Below are positions 36,458-45,187 of a DNA stretch of 64,000 nt, piece after piece. The stretch is from Rhizobium sp. 9140 (lineage in GTDB: Bacteria > Pseudomonadota > Alphaproteobacteria > Rhizobiales > Rhizobiaceae): positions 138,170 through 202,169 of the forward strand of contig NZ_FJUR01000005.1 in assembly GCF_900067135.1 (NCBI RefSeq), written 5' to 3'. Positions within the stretch are counted from its first letter, which is position 1. Each line of letters starts with the position of its first letter. The notes under the pieces were generated by a model, which saw nothing but the letters and a program-made list of their open reading frames with translations, was not told where the DNA came from and did no database searches. The position numbers and the translations under genes are program-made.

Positions 36458-36488
36458 ACGTCGCGGCAGCGACGTATAATTGCGCCCT
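36458..36488. other. oriT: probable oriT (nic region) of the Tra system
   Basis: A perfect 7-bp inverted repeat, ACGTCGC (36458-36464) and GCGACGT (36469-36475), is followed directly by ATAATTGCGCCCT. The TAATTGCGCCCT block resembles the nic region of Ti-plasmid and RSF1010-type origins. It lies between the divergent traA and traC genes, where oriT is found in this plasmid class. The exact nick was not determined. Confidence 0.8.
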
Positions 36489-36543
36489 TTGATCCGCTCC
36501 TTCGGAACGGCGGGATCATTCGCCAAAAGCTGACGCTTTGGCG

Positions 36544-36561
36544 AGGTGCAAAATTGCACCT
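36544..36561. promoter_or_regulatory. tra-box-like dyad between traA and traC
   Basis: AGGTGCAAAATTGCACCT has perfect 7-base arms around a 4-base centre and contains GTGCA-N4-TGCAC like the TraR operator. It lies between the divergent traAFBH and traCDG operons, so one site could serve both, as in Ti plasmids. Confidence 0.8.
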
Positions 36562-36631
36562 TTCCAGCGGAAGAAGACTTGGTGCAGGCTTCGGCCTCAT
36601 CAGACCAGCAGTTGAGAGGAAGCGAACGCCT

Positions 36632-36904
36632 ATGAAAAAGCCTACAGCGAAAATCCGTGAAGAAATCGCGCGCCTGCAGGAGCAGCTCAAGCTGGCAGAA
36701 ACGCGCGACGCCGAACGCATCGGCCGTATCGCCTTGCGCGCGGGCCTTGGCGAGATCGAGGTCGAGGAGGGGGAGCTTGTTGCAGCGCTCGAAGAGGTAG
36801 CGGCGCGGTTTCGGCGCGAGACGAAATCCGCTCACGGGCGAAAAGGTCCCGCCACGCCGCCGAACGGCACTGGCGATGCTGCGGGCCAGTCTTCTGAGGG
36901 CTGA
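36632..36904 (+). CDS. traC: conjugal transfer protein TraC
   Basis: This 90-residue protein ([49 protein letters not shown]) matches small TraC of Ti-type plasmids. It is a relaxosome accessory protein with a helical N-terminus and a short basic tail. GAGAGGA lies upstream of the ATG at 36632. It heads traC-traD-traG, the operon divergent from traA. Confidence 0.88.
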   Translation: MKKPTAKIREEIARLQEQLKLAETRDAERIGRIALRAGLGEIEVEEGELVAALEEVAARFRRETKSAHGRKGPATPPNGTGDAAGQSSEG

Positions 36905-36908
36905 ACGG

Positions 36909-37121
36909 ATGCAGCGGATGACCACAGTCGAAGCCCGAAAAAAAGACGCGCGGGAGAAGATCGAGCTTGGCGGACTGATCGTCAAGGCGGGCTTGCGATA
37001 CGAGAAGAGAGCGCTTCTGCTTGGCCTGTTGATCGACGCTGGCCAACGGATCAAGGCGGACGAGGGGGAGCGGTCTCGCCTGACGGAGATCGGAGCAAAG
37101 GCTTTCACTGATGACGCCTAA
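36909..37121 (+). CDS. traD: conjugal transfer protein TraD
   Basis: This 70-residue protein has the conserved core [29 protein letters not shown] found in Ti-type TraD, a small relaxosome accessory protein that is not the same as F-plasmid TraD. It starts four bases after traC and overlaps traG by 11 bases. A second ATG at 36918 is an alternative start. Confidence 0.88.
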   Translation: MQRMTTVEARKKDAREKIELGGLIVKAGLRYEKRALLLGLLIDAGQRIKADEGERSRLTEIGAKAFTDDA

Positions 37122-39072
37122 AAAGATCTTCCTCGCCGCCGCTCCCGCCGTCGCGATGCTTGCTGTTGTCTTCGCAGTACCAGGTATCGAGCACTGGGTT
37201 GCGGGTTTCGGCACGACCAGCGAGGGGCAGGTAATGCTTGGCCGGATCGGACTTGCGCTACCTTATGCGCTCGCGGCTGCTTGCGGTGTCATCTTCTTGT
37301 TCGGAGCGAGGGGATCGATCGACATCAGGACCGCAGGATGGAGCGTGGCCACCGGGGGGCTGGGCGTCGTTCTTGTCGGGGCGTTCAGGGAGGGAGCGCG
37401 GCTGCTGAGCTTTGCAAGTCAGGTGCCCGCAGGACAGTCAGCGATGTCCTATGCGGACCCGTCGACAGTCCTGGGCGGGGGGCTTGCGATCCTCGCAACA
37501 TTCTTTGCGCTGCGCGTCGTCAGAATGGGGAACGCCGCTTTTGCGCGGAGCGAACCGAAGCGCATTCGGGGGAGACGCGCGCTCCATGGGGAGGCTGACT
37601 GGATGTCGATGCAGGAAGCGGAAAAACTGCTTCCTGAAACGGGTGGCATCGTCATCGGCGAACGATATCGCGTTGACCGCGATAGTCCGGCCGCCGTCTC
37701 TTTCCGTGCGGCCGAGCCGGCCACCTGGGGCAGAGGCGGGTCGGCGCCTCTTCTGTGCTTCGACGGTTCCTTTGGTTCGTCGCACGGGATCGTGTTTGCC
37801 GGGTCTGGTGGCTTCAAGACCACTTCGGTGACTGTGCCGACCGCGCTCAAATGGGGCGGCTCACTTGTCGTGCTCGACCCGTCGAACGAGGTGGCGCCGA
37901 TGGTCATGGATCACCGGCGCAAGTCAGGTCGGCGCGTGATCGTGCTCGACCCGAAGATTGCCGGTTCCGGATTCAACGCACTTGATTGGATCGGCCGCCA
38001 CGGCGGCACCCGGGAAGAGGATATTGCGGCTGTCGCATCCTGGATCATGAGTGATAGCGGCCGCGCGACAGGTGTTCGCGATGATTTTTTCCGTGCATCC
38101 GGTCTCCAACTGTTGACGGCGATGATCGCCGACGTCTGCCTCTCCGGTCATACGGATGAAAAGGACCAGACATTGCGGCAGGTCAGAGCCAACCTGTCCG
38201 AGCCGGAGCCGAAGCTGCGTGCCCGGCTGCAGGAGATTTACGACAATTCCGCCTCCGACTTCGTGAAGGAGAATGTCGCGGCATTCGTGAACATGACACC
38301 TGAAACCTTCTCTGGCGTTTATGCGAACGCGATCAAAGAGACGCACTGGCTGAGCTACACGAATTTCGGCGCGTTAGTGTCCGGCTCCAACTTTTCAACC
38401 GATGCTCTGGCGAACGGCGATACGGACGTCTTCATAAACATCGACCTCAAGACCTTGGAGACGCATGCCGGCCTGGCACGCGTTGTGATCGGCTCGTTCC
38501 TCAACGCTATCTACAACCGCAATGGTGCTATGAAGAGCCGAACATTGTTCCTCCTTGATGAGGCCGCAAGGCTCGGCTACATGCGGGTGCTTGAAACGGC
38601 CCGCGATGCCGGCCGGAAATACGGTATCACCCTCACCATGATCTACCAGTCGATTGGCCAGCTGCGCGAAACATATGGCGGACGCGATGCGTCAAGCAAG
38701 TGGTTCGAGAGCGCCAGCTGGATCTCGTTTGCAGCGATCAACGACCCCGAGACGGCCGATTACATTTCGCGTCGCTGCGGCACGACCACGGTCGAGATTG
38801 ACCAGGTCAGCCGCAGTTTTCAGTCGCGCGGCTCATCGCGGACGCGTTCGAAGCAACTCGCATCACGGCCTCTCATCCAGCCGCACGAGGTCTTGAGAAT
38901 GCGCGCCGACGAGCAGATCGTATTCACTGCCGGCAATGCGCCATTGCGGTGCGGTCGGGCGATCTGGTTTCGGCGGAACGATATGAAAACCTGTGTAATG
39001 CAAAACCCTTTCCATCGTCCGGCTGCTTTGCCGCATGGGGTGTTCGATCAACGCCAGGCAGATCAAGAGTAA
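37111..39072 (+). CDS. traG: type IV coupling protein TraG (VirD4 family)
   Basis: This 653-residue inner-membrane ATPase has N-terminal membrane segments ([39 protein letters not shown]). The VirD4-like domain has Walker [18 protein letters not shown] (about residue 235), Walker [15 protein letters not shown] and a conserved [14 protein letters not shown] segment. It docks the relaxosome and pumps DNA into the Trb channel. Its stop overlaps the ATG of the nuclease gene (TAATG). Confidence 0.95.
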   Translation: MTPKKIFLAAAPAVAMLAVVFAVPGIEHWVAGFGTTSEGQVMLGRIGLALPYALAAACGVIFLFGARGSIDIRTAGWSVATGGLGVVLVGAFREGARLLSFASQVPAGQSAMSYADPSTVLGGGLAILATFFALRVVRMGNAAFARSEPKRIRGRRALHGEADWMSMQEAEKLLPETGGIVIGERYRVDRDSPAAVSFRAAEPATWGRGGSAPLLCFDGSFGSSHGIVFAGSGGFKTTSVTVPTALKWGGSLVVLDPSNEVAPMVMDHRRKSGRRVIVLDPKIAGSGFNALDWIGRHGGTREEDIAAVASWIMSDSGRATGVRDDFFRASGLQLLTAMIADVCLSGHTDEKDQTLRQVRANLSEPEPKLRARLQEIYDNSASDFVKENVAAFVNMTPETFSGVYANAIKETHWLSYTNFGALVSGSNFSTDALANGDTDVFINIDLKTLETHAGLARVVIGSFLNAIYNRNGAMKSRTLFLLDEAARLGYMRVLETARDAGRKYGITLTMIYQSIGQLRETYGGRDASSKWFESASWISFAAINDPETADYISRRCGTTTVEIDQVSRSFQSRGSSRTRSKQLASRPLIQPHEVLRMRADEQIVFTAGNAPLRCGRAIWFRRNDMKTCVMQNPFHRPAALPHGVFDQRQADQE

Positions 39073-39536
39073 TGACCAGGAACGTAACCAATGCTGTGTT
39101 CGCGGTTACCTTGGCGATGATCTTCGGAACGATCGCCGCGCGGGGTGAAGCGCAGACGCGCTCTTCAGACAGCATGTCTGCCACCTTCACGATTTGCGGA
39201 GAAGGGCGACGCGTGAGCTGCGTGGTCGACGGAGATACGTTCTGGTTTCAGCGCCAGAAAATCAGGATCGCGGATATCGACGCGCCTGAACTGAGCCCGC
39301 CCCGTTGCCCTTACGAACGGGAGAATGGTGAAGCAGCCAAGCAGCGTCTTCTATCACTTCTCAATCAAGGCAGTTTTTCATTAGCGACGGTAGACCGGGA
39401 TGAGGATCAATACGGACGAAGACTTCGCCTTGTCACAAGGGCAGGACGGTCCATCGGCGATATCTTGATCGATGAAGGCCTAGCCCGCCCATGGGGAGGG
39501 CCGCGGCAAAGCTGGTGCGAGCGAACCGAAGGTTAA
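39072..39536 (+). CDS. secreted SNase-like thermonuclease family protein
   Basis: This 154-residue protein has a signal peptide (FAVTLAMIFGTIAARGEAQT) and the staphylococcal-nuclease-like fold. The signature VVDGDTFWFQRQKIRIADIDAPEL carries the metal-binding Asp and catalytic Arg, followed by RDEDQYGRRLRLV and GLARPWGG. It is likely a periplasmic or secreted nuclease. It overlaps traG and so belongs to the traCDG transcript; such nucleases are often found at this place, and a role in DNA processing or cell-surface DNA removal is inferred. Confidence 0.85.
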   Translation: MTRNVTNAVFAVTLAMIFGTIAARGEAQTRSSDSMSATFTICGEGRRVSCVVDGDTFWFQRQKIRIADIDAPELSPPRCPYERENGEAAKQRLLSLLNQGSFSLATVDRDEDQYGRRLRLVTRAGRSIGDILIDEGLARPWGGPRQSWCERTEG

Positions 39537-39634
39537 AGTCGGTCGCCCCATTTGGCCCTTGGCGATAGTCCTGCTGTCCGAGACCCGGCATATGCGCTAC
39601 TGGTTTGAGGCGGCGTGGCAACGGGGGGAAGCAC

Positions 39635-42544
39635 ATGACGAAACGTAATGGAGAAACGGGCCCAACTGTTGTCGACGCGGTCCAGCTCGGCCGCATCGAA
39701 GCGACGCATCGCGGTTTTTTGTATCAGCATCTTTATGTTGCAGCGGTTCTTCTGCGCGCCGCCGAGTTCAAGGTTTCGTCTGTGCTGGTCGAGAGCGATG
39801 AGGATCTGGAGATCCTGTCCGACACAGGCCACATCTATGTGCAAGTTAAGCTCCGCGCGGATATCCTGGGCTGGTCGGATATTTCGGATGCGATGGATCG
39901 CTTTGCTTCCTATCGTGCCCTGCATGAGGACGGCACGCGCGCCGGATCCGCGCGTTTTGTCATTGCAAGCAGCGCACCACCGCGACCTTCGCTGATCGAA
40001 CAGATGAACGACCCGGGCTGGCCAGCTGATGTCACGATCGAGTGGCCGGACGGGCGATCCCGGTCCGACAATGTGCTCCCCTGGCCAAGGCCGAATGTGA
40101 TCGACATGGCCGACCATGTCAGAGCCTTGGCCGAACGGCTGCCATTTGCGGTTCTGACACCTGACACGCTGATGTGGAAGCTTGCCGGAGTCGTCACGCT
40201 CGCAGCGGCAGGCCAGCCACCAAGAACCGATCACCAGTTCCGCTCCACCGAGCTGCCGAAACTCTTCGAGCAGTTGGTGATCCAGCTTCAGGACTTTCCA
40301 GCCCCTCCGAGCCCATACCGCGAGCAGGAAGACGAGCCATCTCTGACGGGGCATGGACCGATCAGAATGATTACGGGATATTCCGGTTCGGGCAAAACAT
40401 CGTGGGCAGCGAATGCGGCCCTGCATACGGCAGGCACATTCATCTATTTCGACGCGCAGGACATTCCAGGGGGAGGCCTGGCTGCGGGGCTTGCACGAGA
40501 AGTTGCCGCCCGAATCTATCAGGAGAGCGGAGGCCTGGGTGAGGTGCTTCTGCCCGGCGCGTCCGGCGCGGAGATCCTTCAGTCGATCGGAAGGGAGCAG
40601 ACAGCCGACGAGCCCGTCACGATCGTTTTTGACAATGCACACAAGCCGCCGGCGGCTGATGTGGCGGCATGCATTCGCGCGGCAAAGGGGTTCGGTTTTG
40701 TTCTTCTTGGCCAGCCCGGCCGGAACACACAGGAACTCGCCGCGCTCCTTCAGATCGGCGAAGAAACGCTTGTAGGTTGGTCGGTGGATACGATCGCGGC
40801 GGAAGCTGCATCAAATTCGTGTGTCGCAGATCCGGCATCCTGCCAGATGCTGCTCGACCAGACTGGAGGACTGCCGCTCTACATTCAGAACGCCGTCGAG
40901 ATCGCGAGAACAGAACATGCGGGATCGCTCGCAGAATTCTGCAACAAGCTGGCAGGTCTTGTCCACACAGTCGAGACGGCGCAAGAATTCATTCTTGCTC
41001 ACGTAATCGACGCTCTTCCAGAGACGGCAGGCCGTCTGCTGGCAATTCTCAGCCTGAGCGACATTGCATTGTCCCGTGACGAGGTTGCGGCTTACGCCAA
41101 CGCCGTGTTCGGCACGAACCCGACAGAACTTGCCGCCAGCCTCCGGCGCCTGCGGACAGCAGGTTTGGTGCAGACGTTCGGAAGTGATGCGCTCAAGGCC
41201 CACGATGCGGCGAGACTCGTGGGCCGTAGCCGGCTCCAGGAACTGGGCGATGTCAAAGCTCACACCGCCCGCGTGGCGCTTAAGGATGTTCTCGCAGGTT
41301 CGATCCGGAAGCGATGGGAATACAGAAAGGTCGCACTTTACATCCGGATGCTGGGCGAGGCGGGCGAGATAAAGACGCTCGTGCAGTTCGGAACCGATGA
41401 AGTCTTTCACGAAATGGGCTTGTGGCCAATCATCGAGCCGCATCTGATGGCAGCGGCATTCGCTGACGATGTTGACGCTGAGTCCAGGTTCTGGGCACTG
41501 GATGGCATCGTTTTCAACGAAATGCGCAAACACACAGGCAACCCTCGAAAACACATAGACGAGATGAAGCGCCTGACTGAGCAGTTCGAGCTTGGTGGTG
41601 ACGAGCGCTTGGCTGTGGGAATGAAGGAAATGACACTTCTTGCGCAGGAGGGAGATGCGGAAGGCGCGAAAAGATTGATGAACAGCGTGCGGGCTGGCCT
41701 TCGAAACACACCCGCCCACAGCCGGATCTTTCGTTACAACGTCGCATCTTCAATGTTCTTTCTGGGCGAATACGACGTTGCAGAATCTCAGATCCTGCAG
41801 GTTATGGACGAATATTTCAAACTGCTGGGCATCAGGCCGGAGACGGTTGTCGGTCTCAACCCTCCGCAGCTATATCCCCTCCTGACCAAGACGCCTACTG
41901 TCGAGGACGACATCAAGCACCTCGCCGACTGCCTGGATCTTCTGGCAAAAATCAAGACGGCGCAGGGTCAGATCTCGCCCTTCGCTCGCCTGCACGCCAT
42001 AAAATTTTATGCGATGGCGAACTCGCCCGAATCGTTGATCCGGGTCGGCCAGGACCTCGTCGACGAGTTTATGAACAGACATGACTATATTGGTGCGCGT
42101 GAGATAATTGAAACAAATCTTCTGCCCAATTTGCTGGAACTGAAACTCGCAAGCTACATGATTCCGGTTCGCTCGCACTACGCGGTTGTGCTCGCCTATT
42201 GTGGCGACTTTCCCCGGGCCGACTTGGAAATGGAGAGACTGGCGCCGTACGAAGCCGGTCTCTCCCCACAAGGACGGGCCGAACTCACCGAGCAACGGCG
42301 CATTATCGCGCAGTTAAAGCGCTTCGGGCCTCCGCCCCAGCTGCAGCTTCCCGATAATCTCCAGCAGCGCATGGCGGCCTTTCGAGACTCCATCACCAAC
42401 AATGCCCCGCAAGGCCAACGGACGCGAATTGGCCCTGTGGTTCAGGAAAGAAATACAAGAAATGCCATGGAGGTGGCGGATAGTCCGCGCATCCATGCTA
42501 GGGAAACAGCAGGTCCGACTTCGCCATATCCGTCAGACTCATAA
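39635..42544 (+). CDS. DUF4297-like nuclease / STAND NTPase (putative antiphage protein)
   Basis: This 969-residue protein has three parts. Residues about 15-110 look like a DUF4297/Cap4-type PD-(D/E)XK nuclease: HRGFLYQHLYVAAVLL, then VLVESDEDLEIL and IYVQVKLRAD (E…D…QVK). Residues about 245-460 form a STAND-type NTPase: ITGYSGSGKTSWAANA (Walker A), VTIVFDNAH (Walker B) and GGLPLYIQNAVEIA (GLPL motif). The rest is helical repeat (TPR-like). This is the plan of Avs-type defence proteins, where sensing by the repeats activates the nuclease. The ATG at 39635 has GGGGGGAAG upstream. It follows the nuclease gene by 98 bases. Confidence 0.75.
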   Translation: MTKRNGETGPTVVDAVQLGRIEATHRGFLYQHLYVAAVLLRAAEFKVSSVLVESDEDLEILSDTGHIYVQVKLRADILGWSDISDAMDRFASYRALHEDGTRAGSARFVIASSAPPRPSLIEQMNDPGWPADVTIEWPDGRSRSDNVLPWPRPNVIDMADHVRALAERLPFAVLTPDTLMWKLAGVVTLAAAGQPPRTDHQFRSTELPKLFEQLVIQLQDFPAPPSPYREQEDEPSLTGHGPIRMITGYSGSGKTSWAANAALHTAGTFIYFDAQDIPGGGLAAGLAREVAARIYQESGGLGEVLLPGASGAEILQSIGREQTADEPVTIVFDNAHKPPAADVAACIRAAKGFGFVLLGQPGRNTQELAALLQIGEETLVGWSVDTIAAEAASNSCVADPASCQMLLDQTGGLPLYIQNAVEIARTEHAGSLAEFCNKLAGLVHTVETAQEFILAHVIDALPETAGRLLAILSLSDIALSRDEVAAYANAVFGTNPTELAASLRRLRTAGLVQTFGSDALKAHDAARLVGRSRLQELGDVKAHTARVALKDVLAGSIRKRWEYRKVALYIRMLGEAGEIKTLVQFGTDEVFHEMGLWPIIEPHLMAAAFADDVDAESRFWALDGIVFNEMRKHTGNPRKHIDEMKRLTEQFELGGDERLAVGMKEMTLLAQEGDAEGAKRLMNSVRAGLRNTPAHSRIFRYNVASSMFFLGEYDVAESQILQVMDEYFKLLGIRPETVVGLNPPQLYPLLTKTPTVEDDIKHLADCLDLLAKIKTAQGQISPFARLHAIKFYAMANSPESLIRVGQDLVDEFMNRHDYIGAREIIETNLLPNLLELKLASYMIPVRSHYAVVLAYCGDFPRADLEMERLAPYEAGLSPQGRAELTEQRRIIAQLKRFGPPPQLQLPDNLQQRMAAFRDSITNNAPQGQRTRIGPVVQERNTRNAMEVADSPRIHARETAGPTSPYPSDS

Positions 42545-43595
42545 CGCGGTGTGCCAACGCCCTGTTCTCCGCTGCTGCGCGCGCGAGATGAGCGCCAAGT
42601 TTTGCGAGGTTCGACTTTTGCCGTTCATCGAGAGCAGTCACATCATTTCGGATCTTGGCCGTGTCGGTGAGAACGAGATAATTGAAGAATTTTCCCAGCA
42701 GACCGGCGGTGATATCCGACAGTTGTATCATGGGCTCAAGCTTGGAATCGGAAAATCGAAACGTAATATTGGAAGGAAGAGGGAACGACTGAAACTTCTC
42801 GCGCACCACCTCTTCTACATCGAGGACATGGTCGGACTTTCCCAGGATCGTCAGGCGATGACGGAAGAAGATGTCAAAACCTTCGATGAGAACATGTCCG
42901 TCTTCCGGCGTGCCTTCGATGAATGGAAACTCGTCGCCTTCGGCAGCTGCTTCAAAAAGACCATCCAGCATCTGACCATAAACAGGATGGAGATGGCGAG
43001 CCTGTCGCTGAAGGATTGTTCTCAGGGCTTCGTAAAATCGCGGTCCTTCCTTCGGATCGATGGCCGGGTAATTGAAGGCTCGAAACAGTGACAGCGTGGT
43101 GTTGAAGTCGCGGCGGAGCGCGATGTTCAACATATCCTTCAATGGCGGGAGGACGGGAGCCAAGTCGAACCGGTCCGCTGCCGAAATCGCGCTGTCGACG
43201 ATATCGACGATCGACCAGTAGAGTTGGTCGAGGCATTGGTAGTGGATGAAGAGGCCTTTTGCCTCAATCCAGTCGAGAAAGTCACCAAGACGTTGGGAGC
43301 GCAAGACCTGAATGAAGTCCCCCTTGGCCACGTGGGTGAGCTTGATCTCTGCGGTCGTCGGTTGCAGGTAGAGAACACGCCTTAACTCCTCAATGTCCGG
43401 TACGGCAACGCCGCCGGGGATTGCCACACCCGCCAGCACGAAACAGCCAGGATCTTTGACATTCAAGCCGTTCGCGGTGAAATGCAGCTTTCGATGATTG
43501 TTGGTCTCATCATAATAGAGCGTGTAGACGACATCGGCCCGTTCCAGGCCGTGCATGCGAATTTCCAGATCGCGAAGATCGTCTACGTCTGTCAT
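42498..43595 (-). CDS. DUF3800 domain protein
   Basis: This 365-residue protein has the DUF3800 pattern: VVYTLYYDETNNHRKLHF near residue 20 (paired acidic residues) and IQLSDITAGLLGKF near residue 305. The fold is thought to be RNase H-like with metal-binding acids, and genes of this family often sit in phage-defence and mobile regions. Its 3' end overlaps the end of the convergent STAND gene by 47 bp. The ATG at 43595 overlaps the stop of the small gene upstream, which suggests coupling. The function is unproved. Confidence 0.8.
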   Translation of the reverse strand: MTDVDDLRDLEIRMHGLERADVVYTLYYDETNNHRKLHFTANGLNVKDPGCFVLAGVAIPGGVAVPDIEELRRVLYLQPTTAEIKLTHVAKGDFIQVLRSQRLGDFLDWIEAKGLFIHYQCLDQLYWSIVDIVDSAISAADRFDLAPVLPPLKDMLNIALRRDFNTTLSLFRAFNYPAIDPKEGPRFYEALRTILQRQARHLHPVYGQMLDGLFEAAAEGDEFPFIEGTPEDGHVLIEGFDIFFRHRLTILGKSDHVLDVEEVVREKFQSFPLPSNITFRFSDSKLEPMIQLSDITAGLLGKFFNYLVLTDTAKIRNDVTALDERQKSNLAKLGAHLARAAAENRALAHRVMSLTDMAKSDLLFP

Positions 43596-43777
43596 TCCGT
43601 CAAAACCCCTGTTGCCCGCCGAGCTTGGCGGTCGGCTGCTAGTTTGGCAAGTGCTTTGCACTCGGCGAGAGGATCGTCACCCGAATGGGCGAGACCGCTT
43701 GCGGCTTCGGGCCGCAATGCGGCTAGAGCCGTGCGCCCGCGGCGTCTCGCCCAGATCACGTCAACGAAATGAATCAC
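43592..43777 (-). CDS. small hypothetical protein coupled to the DUF3800 gene
   Basis: A 61-residue frame from GTG 43777 reads IHFVDVIWARRRGRTALAAL…DPLAECKALAKLAADRQARR, basic and helical. Its TGA overlaps the ATG of the DUF3800 gene (ATGA), a common sign of an operon. The ribosome site (AAAGAGCG) is weak and I do not recognise the family. Confidence 0.4.
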   Translation of the reverse strand: MIHFVDVIWARRRGRTALAALRPEAASGLAHSGDDPLAECKALAKLAADRQARRATGVLTE

Positions 43778-43840
43778 TTGCGCTCTTTCGATTCAAAACT
43801 CTCATTGGACGCGAAGTGAAGAATTTCGGATTCTGCGATC

Positions 43841-44098
43841 ATGATCACGCAGCCCTATCGTCTTCATATTGAACGCGTCGACGCCACGAAAAACATGGCG
43901 CGGTACTATACGCTGGAAATTACGACGACATTGTTTGGAGAGGCGTGCCTGGTACGCTCGTGGGGGCGCATCGGAAAAAATGGGCAGAGTAAGAAGCACC
44001 ATTTCGACCGGGAAGAAGACGCCGTCGACCTCTTCCTCGCCCTTGCCCGGCAAAAACGTGCAAGGGGTTATCGACTACGCCACCGTCTGGAAGACTGA
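43841..44098 (+). CDS. WGR domain protein
   Basis: This 85-residue protein is a single WGR domain: YTLEITTTLFGEACLVRSWGRIGKNGQSKKHHFDREEDAVDLFLALARQKRARGY. WGR domains bind nucleic acid and occur in PARP enzymes and in small bacterial proteins. No second domain is present. It is read away from the DUF3800 operon across a 63-bp gap, so the two may share control. Confidence 0.85.
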   Translation: MITQPYRLHIERVDATKNMARYYTLEITTTLFGEACLVRSWGRIGKNGQSKKHHFDREEDAVDLFLALARQKRARGYRLRHRLED

Positions 44099-44216
44099 CT
44101 TCCTATAGCTGGCGCCCGCACGCCTTGGTCACAAGCTCCGACTTTTTTGTCTGAGTTTTCCGACGGAAATTTCCTTAGTGATTTAACGCCTAGGATTTCC
44201 TCGCGGACCTTAGGGA

Positions 44217-44972
44217 TTATCGCGACAAATGCGACAGCAGAAAATGGGCCGCGCGCTGGTGAGCTGCGCTAGCGTTCCGGGTTCCCGATCTCAAGAAAAA
44301 GTCGTGCGCGCCGCCCTCATAAACGTCAAGCGTAACTGGCCCGCCAAGCTGCTGCGCCGACCTTTGCAGCTCCCGGCCGATCGACACGGGAAAAGTCTGG
44401 TCGGCGTTGCCCCAAATCAAAAGGAGGGGCGGCAATGAGCGGACAGGCTGCGAATAGCCATTCGGGAAACCGCCATCGACCAGCACCAGAGCGTCAATGT
44501 CGCTTCGCCCGGCCGAAGCCGCAGAAGCAATTTGCGCGCCAAGGGAGATTCCAAGAACGCCGATCTTACCGCCGTGGCGCGATTGCCCCTCAAGATGGGC
44601 GGCTACACCTTGAACGGCGGAAATCCAGTCCGGCAACCGCTGCGCATAATAGGCGATGCGCCCTCGCGCGCTGCCCGCTTTCGCGATGGCGTCGACGTCG
44701 GTCGGAGACAGGACATGAACCAAGTAGGGATTCAAGCCCGCCGCCCGGAACGTCTGGCCGATCTCGTCATAAACGGGTGCTCCAAACCCTCTGCTGCCGC
44801 TCAAGATCAGAACGGCCGGGCAGATTGCGCTCGCGCAACCTCCGACGCTCTCGACCAGAACCGCGCCGCTGGCTGTCGGCACAGTGAATTGCTGTCGAGT
44901 TGTTTGAGCGTTGGCCCCGACTGGAAGAAGTGAAAGGGCCAGGGCCGCGATAATAATGTTGAATGGACGCAT
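44217..44972 (-). CDS. secreted alpha/beta hydrolase (dienelactone hydrolase-like)
   Basis: This 251-residue protein has a signal peptide (MRPFNIIIAALALSLLPVGANAQ) and an alpha/beta hydrolase core. The nucleophile Ser lies in LGISLGAQIASA, Asp in VLVDGGFPNG or WGNADQTFPV, and His in YEGGAHDFFL. It is probably a periplasmic esterase; the substrate is unknown. The IS21 element is inserted about 84 bases upstream and may have displaced its promoter. Confidence 0.82.
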   Translation of the reverse strand: MRPFNIIIAALALSLLPVGANAQTTRQQFTVPTASGAVLVESVGGCASAICPAVLILSGSRGFGAPVYDEIGQTFRAAGLNPYLVHVLSPTDVDAIAKAGSARGRIAYYAQRLPDWISAVQGVAAHLEGQSRHGGKIGVLGISLGAQIASAASAGRSDIDALVLVDGGFPNGYSQPVRSLPPLLLIWGNADQTFPVSIGRELQRSAQQLGGPVTLDVYEGGAHDFFLRSGTRNASAAHQRAAHFLLSHLSR

Positions 44973-45055
44973 GAACCTGTCTTGTGTGCAATCGCCGCAA
45001 AATCCTCGTTTTGAGCGACATTTGTTTTAGTGCTATTGCAAGTCGCAGAATAGGT

Positions 45056-45110
45056 TGTCAACGGCGGAGTAAAATCCTGCCACGCGGCGGCGCAAAAGTC
45101 GGCCACTTGT
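45056..45110 (+). repeat. IS21 left terminal repeats
   Basis: The outer unit AACGGCGGAGTAAAATCC and the inner unit GGCGGCGCAAAAGTCGGCCA match the inverted units at the other end. They are presumed IstA binding sites. Confidence 0.85.
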
Positions 45111-45187
45111 GGCGCGCGCATGAGACCGCCGGGAGGGCTTAGGCCCGAGCGGGGGTCTCATGCGCGCGTTGCGATTTTCGAAGGGCG

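Noticed and set aside
39605..39634. Upstream TTG start for the STAND protein
   Set aside because: The ATG at 39635 has a good GGGGGGAAG ribosome site and the conserved region begins after it.
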